Origin: Bolinopsis microptera
Lineage: Eukaryota; Ctenophora; Tentaculata; Lobata; Bolinopsidae
Direction: 5' to 3'
Assembly: GCF_026151205.1 (NCBI RefSeq)
Contig: NC_087077.1
Location: 1,488,001-1,552,000, forward strand
Length of the DNA stretch: 64,000 nt
The position numbers were made by a program, and so were the translations under genes. Shown here piece by piece: positions 56,600 through 64,000 of the stretch. How positions within the stretch are numbered: position 1 is the stretch's first letter; the number at the start of each line of letters is the position of its first letter. The notes beneath the pieces are model-generated. The model did no database searches. It was not told the origin of the DNA and saw only the letters and a list, made by a program, of their open reading frames with translations.

Positions 56600-59500
56600 A
56601 AGATTTGATAAGTTGACTACAAAAATCAGGTACAATAAACTTTTTTGATTTTTATCAATGAACTTTCAAATTGTTACACAAAGGAGGTATTATATAATTT
56701 TATTACAAAGAAAATTTGCCGAAAGACCTGTACATGCCTTGACAAGTGACAGAGTGTTTACGAAATTTGGGATACCGAAACACCAGATGACTAAAACTGG
56801 TCATAGTACTTACATAAAATTAGTAAACATTAAATTACTGTAAATAAAACTGATATAAAATAAGACTGGAGGTTATTGTTTTAGTTCTGTCAAGTCTTCC
56901 ACATTGTGCAAATAAATTTTTCGTTTATACTGTCGCATACAATAGGTTCGAAAAAAAAATGTTTTATGTCTGCCGCTTCTTTACTTTAAATTTAGCTATT
57001 AACAGCAAAACTAAGTGTTAACTATACTTGGAGTGTTACTATCACTTTTGAAGTGTCCATCCGGAATTCCTCCATAAAGTTACATAAACTGACTGTGAAG
57101 GGAAATAAAGCTTAAAAAAAATCACTATTCGATATCAGAAACGCATAAAATATTTATAGATAATATTAATAACCAGGTACATCACAGACATAAGTAATAT
57201 CACCTGATATGAAGTATTTTAAAACCAGGATACAGCAAGGAACGTGACTTAGTACGTGACTAAAAGGGCGGAACAAAATAATCGCGTCAACTCAAAGTCT
57301 AGCGCTTTAAGAACTTTATTTACCTTTCGGTAACGATAGAGAAAGCCTTAGAATTAAAATGACAGTCCGTGGCCAACGTCAATTTCAACGTCAATATGAA
57401 TATGTCAGGCAAGAAACTTCTTGTCCACAAAAACATCAGACCCTATTTACCATCGGCTACAAATACCAATATTGAGTACCTGGGTACCCCGTACAAATGA
57501 GCCCCAAACAAATATCACAGACACGACTATTCTAAATTTGCACAAAAAGCACTACTGAGCACTACAGAGCAAAACAAGTCACTATCGTGACGGTACATTA
57601 GAACTAGACAGAAACAAAATATAATGCTGGGGGAGTCTGGTGCTATCAATATCACTGTTTTCTCTTTGCTATCATTATACTAATAGAATGACCGTTGAAA
57701 CGTTCAGCCAGGGTGATTATCACTGGATGATCCTCTAGCTTTTCCAACTGTAACTTATTTGACAACATTCTAGGGTCAAAAGTTACAAAAATTGCATAAT
57801 AGAATTATTAATTGCGGTCGTTCAGAGAGTGCACCAATTTAGCGATTCCGTAAGGCCGAATGTCATCAAGAAAGGCGAAATGCTATCAATAAGGACGGGG
57901 TCAAAAATGTTAAAGATTGGTGCTCCTGCTTGGAAAACCGAGCATCAACTAATTATTAGTTTAAAGATTATTCATATAAACGACACGCTTGGTGTAACAC
58001 TATTAAACGTATTATTCCCACACAAAAAAAAACTGTGCCATAGAATAACGAAGACCGAAAAGCTCTAGTACTGGTGACAGTTGAAACGAGCAGTGCAGAA
58101 ACAAGAATCTGCAATGACTTGCGCGAATCTGCAAGGATGCAGAATACGACTTTGTTATTAGGTCACTGTATTCCAGTCACTGATATATCTATAACGGCTG
58201 GCATATCGTTGTCTCACTTCTCCAATCAGACGCTTACCTAATATAACTTTGATGTGAAGGTGGTAATCGGTTTGGAAGCAAGGGAGCACGTTTTCCTGAC
58301 AATACCCAAACACCCCCTGAATTCAGACTACATAATCTCCACGCTTTTTTAACTTCCTGGTTAAAATGGCATGCAATGGTTACGTCATTAGCTTATTTTA
58401 TGGAAATTAATAACACTAACAGATAAAATCGAATAAACTCCGGCTTTTTGTCCAGTTTTTATAGAAGGTTGATTTTAAAAGAGGCTGTCTGCTGAGGACC
58501 TATTTACAAAAGATTGATGATGATTTACGGGAACATAAAGCGTATGTTTTGTAGTACCAGTCGGTAACAACCCAACGAACTTCAAGTTAAATTGCGCCAA
58601 AGTCCAAACCAAATTAGAGACTAGCTAGCGGACTCTTCAGAACAACATTACTGGTCATTAGTAAAGAGTATCATTAGCCAATAATAGGCAATGAGCAACA
58701 AGATACTACCCTGTACACTAACTCGGACACAATTAAATATTTTAAATCACTGACAATCAACAATTAAATGTAGCATGACAACATTTTCTACACAGGCCCA
58801 TTCCTGCAAACAATTCGCTGCAGCAACAATGCAAAACTTTAAAGTCACGAATTAAATACTTCCCAACTTAAACTTGACGTGTTACGGCGACCCCGCGGAA
58901 CAATGAAACTGCAAACGTGCCAATCTTTGTGCAGGTCTTCCAGGACAGGATCAAGTTAAGCGAATTATTTGATTATGATTTTGATTTTTGGAGCTAGAAG
59001 TTCCTTGATGATCAAATGTTGCAGCACTGATCTTCGTCTGAATATTGCAGTTATGTGTTAGATTTCACACTGGAGAGTGTATTGATAATCTTGTCAGAGT
59101 CAGTACACAGATTATATGCTGATATAGGTACACGGAGTACATGATTTGAATTCGATTAACCTGGCTAACGTTATAGAAGGAGGAGACAGGTCACTGATCA
59201 AATAAGCATCGAGTTGGGTCTGCATAAGACTTAGGGGATCCTACGTAAACTTGGAAAGATATATATAATAACGTTGGCCATTAAACTGTGATTTTATCAA
59301 TCTTATTTAGTTCGTCAATTTGCGGTAGCAGATCGTTGGTCAGAGTTGCCCAGCTTGAATACTACTTATTAAATTTTAAAGATAAAACGAGAAATCACGG
59401 ACAGGCAAGTTGCAAGCCAAGTGGGCTACGGTGGGTGGCTCTCTAATTGAGTTCACTTCGAAAGTTCACAAACCACAAAGTGTAAATTTCAATTTAATGA

Positions 59501-60059
59501 CCGGTCATATATCCCAAATATTATGAAATCGGTCACTAAATCTTAATCTTACTCTTAGTCAAGTGGAAATTGAGAAAATAAAATTATGTTCTTGAAGAAT
59601 TGAAGAATTTTCCAGAGCTCTCCACATAGTTTGGACACGCCCCCTGTTTCAACCCACCTTGTCATAAACAGGGTGACTACTGACTGAGCTCACCTTTTTA
59701 AAAATCTGGCAGCCCCATTGGTTAAGATGATAGATATGAACTTTTATAGGGCTTGATTTTCTCTCGGGAGCTTCAGCAATGAAATTATTGGTCCAGTCAA
59801 TTATTAGCGCTGTGTGTTCCGAAAGACCCCGCTACAATATAGGAATCATATAGAAATCAGGAATGTTTCCATATTTTGAAGCTCTAGTTTTGTTAAATTG
59901 ACATGATGCGTCCAAGGAATGCTAGTCAGTGTCATGCAGATTCCGGAGAAAACCCTCAAAGTGTGATAGAATTAAATCATATCTGCAAGCGGTGCAGTAT
60001 CAGTGTTATCCAGAGAAGTAAATTGAAATGATTTAATCACAAACCCTTAAACTCAAATC
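56600..60059. other. intergenic, no supported gene
   Basis: AT-rich, with only short frames lacking domains. It contains the right member of a 41-bp inverted repeat. Confidence 0.45.
57577..57617. repeat. right member of a 41-bp inverted repeat pair
   Basis: Inverse of 54481-54522, ending AGAACTAGACAGAAACAAAA. The pair spans 3.1 kb that includes exons 1-5 of the VWD-protein gene, so two opposed copies of one element are likelier than ends of a single one. Confidence 0.75.
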
Positions 60060-60362
60060 ATGGGAGAAACCAAAACCATAGTAAGGGACAACAACCACAA
60101 AAAGAAGGAGGACGAGCTAAACTTGAGGAAGGGGTTTAATGAGGATATGATGTCTGGTGATCTGGTCAGGTTCTCCACTCCTTTTTCCGCCCTAATCGAC
60201 CACATGACGGCTGACGCACCCTGGCATATTCAGAATCCCTACCAATCTCTCCTGTGGGGGACAAGTCGTGCTGCATTTTGCAAGACGGAGTCTTGGCTGC
60301 ACAGCATGGCTTCATTGCCGCACTTATATATTGGGATTCCACCGGGGTATTTCATAGATTAG
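60060..60362 (+). CDS. hypothetical first exon or small gene, up to 100 aa
   Basis: The ATG at 60060 has A at -3 and G at +4. The first about 65 codons are less AT-biased than the flanks (many AAG, GAC, ACC, CTG) and encode a charged start (MGETKTIVRDNNHKKKEDEL) and then STPFSALIDHMTADAPWHIQ. The frame runs to TAG at 60360. A donor may lie before the stop (for example GTGGGG after CAATCTCTCCT), but I cannot settle where the exon ends, and I found no partner exon downstream. No family recognised. Confidence 0.35.
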   Translation: MGETKTIVRDNNHKKKEDELNLRKGFNEDMMSGDLVRFSTPFSALIDHMTADAPWHIQNPYQSLLWGTSRAAFCKTESWLHSMASLPHLYIGIPPGYFID

Positions 60363-62716
60363 AAATATCATCGAATATTCCTGGATTCCGATTATCACGG
60401 AGGGTACCTATGATATGAAGTAGCCAACTTCTTGAGTCTTTTATGAGTTAAGAAGCAGTCTAGATGGCTGACTATCGATATCCGCCGCTTATCACAGTAG
60501 ACTCAAATCGGATTGGGTAGTGGGCGTACTGTTGTACGTGGATATTATCTTGAAGCCGCTAGATATAGCACAATACACTACAATGTGAAGCCGTGCAGTC
60601 ATAAATTATCTCTCATGGAGCCGGCCTGGCTGGATTCTCCCAATCAAGTTTCCAAGTTTTGTAGGTCTTGCAGAGAAATTGAAAAACCCTCTGTCACAGT
60701 TTAACATCTACTCGATTTTGTGCATCCATACTGTGCAGAGTGCCGGGTTGAATGGCACAATGACATGTGTAACTGCAATGCGTGACAGCTCTATGACTCT
60801 TTGTCATAATGTCATAGTGTAGTACTGCATGAACATAGTGTAGTACTAGTACTGCATGAATACTACAATTTGTAACGCTCGGTTTTATTAAGACTTCTGT
60901 ATATCCCAAAATAATTATAAGACTCATCTTATTTGGTAGACAAGTCTGGTAAAAGAGTCTACCTCCTCGTCTCTTCATCCTCCCGCTCTTCTTACACCTC
61001 CTCCCCCACCCTCCTGTTAAAAGTAGTGCAGATATTGGTTAATTGTCAAGGTTTAACACCTAATTCATAGCATGTTATCCCACTCCCATCTTCTCTCCTG
61101 ATTCGTAGCATGTTATCCCACTCCCATCTTCTCTCCTCTGCCTCGTTCGTATTCGAAGAATTTTCACACAACCGAAAACCTGGAAACGTACAAATCATCA
61201 ACTAGAGAAGCCTTTCCTGACCTTTCGGAATTGTCAACCTCTTCAAGGAATTCCGTTCTAAATTTACGTTTAATTAGAACCGAAACCTTTAGATTGACCA
61301 GAAAATACCACCTCAATCTAAGAGAGAACGCTATGTTTATCGTCGTACGGTATAATCTGGTGCCAAGCTAAAAAAGCTAACCTAATTTCCCCCCTGATAC
61401 GCACTCACCACTCTTGAAATGCTTCGTTGACCTTTTGCCCGATGTAAGAATCAAGACTATATTCGGACTCCTGACTCTCATTTCAAGTAGAAATTCGGAT
61501 AAAAATAAAAGTAGAGTATATTCAGTTGACATGATATTTATAGCCGGCTTTAGTCCCGTGTAGAAGAAGAAAAGGAAAGATAAAATTCCGATCGATCGGT
61601 TGAAATAACTTAGCAACAAACCAAAGCAGCGCCATGAATAAGTAATAATCATATGTTTAACGGTTGATACGGTCTAAATTTCTTCGAAATCGACCGCAGG
61701 CAAACCGCAAAGTTTTGCGAAGTAGCGATAGCGGGTCAGACCATTAATTAATATGTTAGCTCGCGGGTTAGACCATTAATTAATATGTTAGCAATTAAAT
61801 CGTTAAAATAAGCTGCTCAAAAGGATGTTAATACTTGAAGCTCGTACGGCAAATCTACTTCTGGAAATCTACTTCTGCAAAATCAAGCTGTGACCGGCTC
61901 CGTTCGCCTGCTTTTGTGGACTCGAAACAAAAATTAAATATTATGATATGCAAACTTCAGAGCTCTATACTCTATAGTCGATATATTTTTTAGTTCAGTA
62001 ATGATTTTTATTACTGCTACTAATTATAAATACAGAAAGGAGTTAAATCATCTTCACAAAAATTCAAAATATCTTAAATCTAAGGTTCTCCCACCCGATT
62101 ATAAGACAAGTACATGTTAACTATTCTAGCGGAAAGGTTCTGCATCAAATTAATCTCTAGTGAATTCGCCCCCGGTCTGAAACCTTTTAAAATCTAACTT
62201 GCGCCTGGCCAAACACGTACTGAAATACTTTTTCAGCTATGGGGATTTATAGTCTCATACTTTTGAGACCAAAAGTATTTGACATGACTCCAAGATGGTA
62301 AAATTTGGAGTCTAACTCTTTTTAGGACCCTGATGAAACGCACAACATTAACGGTCATCGAGTACCCTTTGATCGTCTAAAGTTGCTGAAATAGAATTAG
62401 ACAAGCTAGTTATATCGTCTAAAATAGTTCAAGCCACTCATTATCATATTGTTTAACCCCACCTCTGTGACCGATTTTCGGGTGCTCACTCAAATTGTGT
62501 TTTGTTGCCATTCTAAAATTTTCTAGCACACGATCGTCGATCATGGTGATCTATTAGGAACAAGTACAAACGAAAGAATTGGAGCCAAAATTTAGAGGTA
62601 AAATATGTAACATTGTTGTTTAATTAAGTACTTTGATGAGCCATTCATAACTTAAGATATCGGATTTTAAAACGGTAAAATGGAGATGAGAAGAATTTGA
62701 TTGATAATGTCACCAA
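60363..62716. other. intergenic, small duplications only
   Basis: There is a 40-bp duplication with GCATGTTATCCCACTCCCAT (61066-61138) and a short one with ACCATTAATTAATATGTTAG (61738-61795). No coding region supported. Confidence 0.5.
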
Positions 62717-63016
62717 TAGTACAGAGAAATCCGTCTGAAAAAATCGATCTGCCGACACAAGAAGTTTCCTAAGGATTTTTGACGTTTTTGAATCAGAAAA
62801 AAAATTAATTTGTGGAGAAAATTTTTACCTCAGATAATCAATTATTTGGATAATTATCAATTAGCTAATTAGCAAAAATTCGAATTTTTTTATTGGCTCA
62901 AAATGATTGGAATAGCTTAAAACACGGAAAAAAGTAGTTGTTAGAAAAACATCGAAATTTTTCACTTACATTTTTTTCAAGACTTGCATGAAACGTGGAG
63001 ATAGCCTGCTGTACTA
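62717..63016. mobile_element. shortened relative of the 43.5-kb foldback element's arm
   Basis: It starts TAGTACAGAGAAATCCGTCT, continues with GACGTTTTTGA and GAATAGCTTAAAACACGGA, and ends GATAGCCTGCTGTACTA. All are present in the same order in 43538-44290. Much of that arm is deleted here. The ends form the 8-bp inverted repeat TAGTACAG/CTGTACTA. No target duplication is clear. Confidence 0.7.
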
Positions 63017-63039
63017 CTACTATCGGTTCTTTTGCGATA

Positions 63040-64000
63040 GTCAAAACGCGACAACTAGCGCTGGATGGCGACAACTAGCGCTATCCAGCGCTAGTTGTCG
63101 CCATCCAGCGCTAGTTGTCGCTATCCAGCGCTGGATAACGCTGGCCAGCGCAAAATATATTTGTTCGATAATTGTCGCTATCCAGCGCTAGTTGTCGCCA
63201 TCCAGCGCTAGTTGTCGCCATCCAGCGCTGGTTGTCGCTATCCAGCGCTAGTTGTCGCTGGCTATGCGACACTGTCGCACGCGATAGTTTGCGATGGCCA
63301 GCGCTGGCTAGCGACAACTAGCGCTGGATGGCGACAACTAGCGCTGGCCAGCGCTTGTTGTCGCTATCCAGCGCTAGCCAGCGCTAGCCAGCGCTAGCCA
63401 GCGCTGGCCAGCGCTATCCAGCGCTAACCAGCGCAAAGTATCAATTTTTGATAAATTTTCGATAAATTTTCGATAATTTTCGCGACAAATAGCGCTGGAT
63501 AGCGACAACTAGCGCTGGCCAGCGCTGGCCAGCGCTAAGCGATAGCCAGCGCTGGCCAGCGCTGGCCATCGATAGCCAGCGCAACATTTTTGCGATATTA
63601 TTCGTCAGCTAGCGCTGGCCAGCGCTATCCAGCGCTATCCAGCGCTAACCAGCGCTAACCAGCGCTGGCCAGCGCTGGCCAGCGCAATGTATCAAAATCA
63701 TATAGTTATAATTGCGATATTACTCGTCAGCCAGCGCTGGCCAGCGCTGGCCATCGATAGCGGACGATAGCCAGCGCAAAATGTTTGCGATATTACTCGT
63801 CAGCTAGCGCTGGCCAGCGCAATGTATCAAAATCATATAATTGCGATATTACTCGTCAGCCAGCGCTAGCCAGCGCTGGCCATCGATAGCCAGCGCAAAA
63901 TATTACTCGTCAGCTAGCGTTGGCCAGCGCTAGCTAGCGCTAGCCAGCGCAATGCATCAAAATCATATACTTGCAATATTACTCGTCAACCACAAACCAG
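63040..64000. repeat. array of AGCGCT-centred palindromes (runs off the window)
   Basis: Dozens of AGCGCT 6-mers in GCCAGCGCTGGC, TCCAGCGCTAGTTGTCGC and related contexts. They are interrupted by AT-rich spacers such as TATCAAAATCATATA followed by TTGCGATATTACTCGTCAG (63580, 63690, 63785, 63840, 63960). Almost every GC block is its own reverse complement. Three overlapping open frames are by-products. Much more GC-rich than its surroundings. Confidence 0.9.

Overview
The window is animal (metazoan) nuclear DNA, not bacterial. It is AT-rich, its genes are split by GT-AG introns, and the proteins are metazoan types (a rhodopsin-like GPCR; a secreted Ig/Kazal/Ig/VWD/C8 protein). It also holds tRNA-SINE pieces, a LINE relic, hAT-like and foldback DNA elements and many minisatellites. 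The load of repeats and degenerate LINE protein suggests a marine invertebrate, but I cannot fix the phylum from this sequence.

Three multi-exon genes could be assembled by reading frame and intron phase. (1) A plus-strand six-exon gene (9570-13396) encodes an unrecognised 234-residue protein rich in P, Q, T and Y with a SUMO-type motif. (2) A plus-strand GPCR gene (25056-38293) has exons for TM1, TM2, intracellular loop 2, TM4, TM5, loop 3, TM6 and TM7. The TM3 exon is not visible, and a 7.1-kb array of 100-bp satellite lies exactly where it should be. (3) A minus-strand eleven-exon gene (56138 down to 40043) encodes a 575-residue secreted protein: signal peptide, Ig, follistatin-like/Kazal, Ig, VWD, C8-like. 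Genes 2 and 3 converge, and their candidate poly(A) signals lie about 60 bp apart near 39.2 kb.

Layout: 1-9.5 kb is intergenic, with a small ORF, short tandem repeats, a nested poly-G/poly-C element, a BTB-like fragment and an unusual density of CACGTG palindromes. 9.5-13.4 kb is gene 1, whose first intron carries a hAT-like MITE. 14.6-17.3 kb is a compound satellite. 17.4-23.5 kb is a mobile-element graveyard (poly-G elements, LINE, degenerate ORF, minisatellite, SINE). 25-38.3 kb is the GPCR with the 100-bp satellite and a (CCCTGA)n array in its introns. 40-56 kb is the secreted-protein gene, whose introns hold a 2.95-kb foldback element and several minisatellites. 56-62.7 kb is mostly featureless. 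63-64 kb is a dense array of AGCGCT-centred palindromes that runs off the window end.

I see no operon-like linkage between the three genes. No rRNA gene, complete tRNA gene or CRISPR array was recognised.
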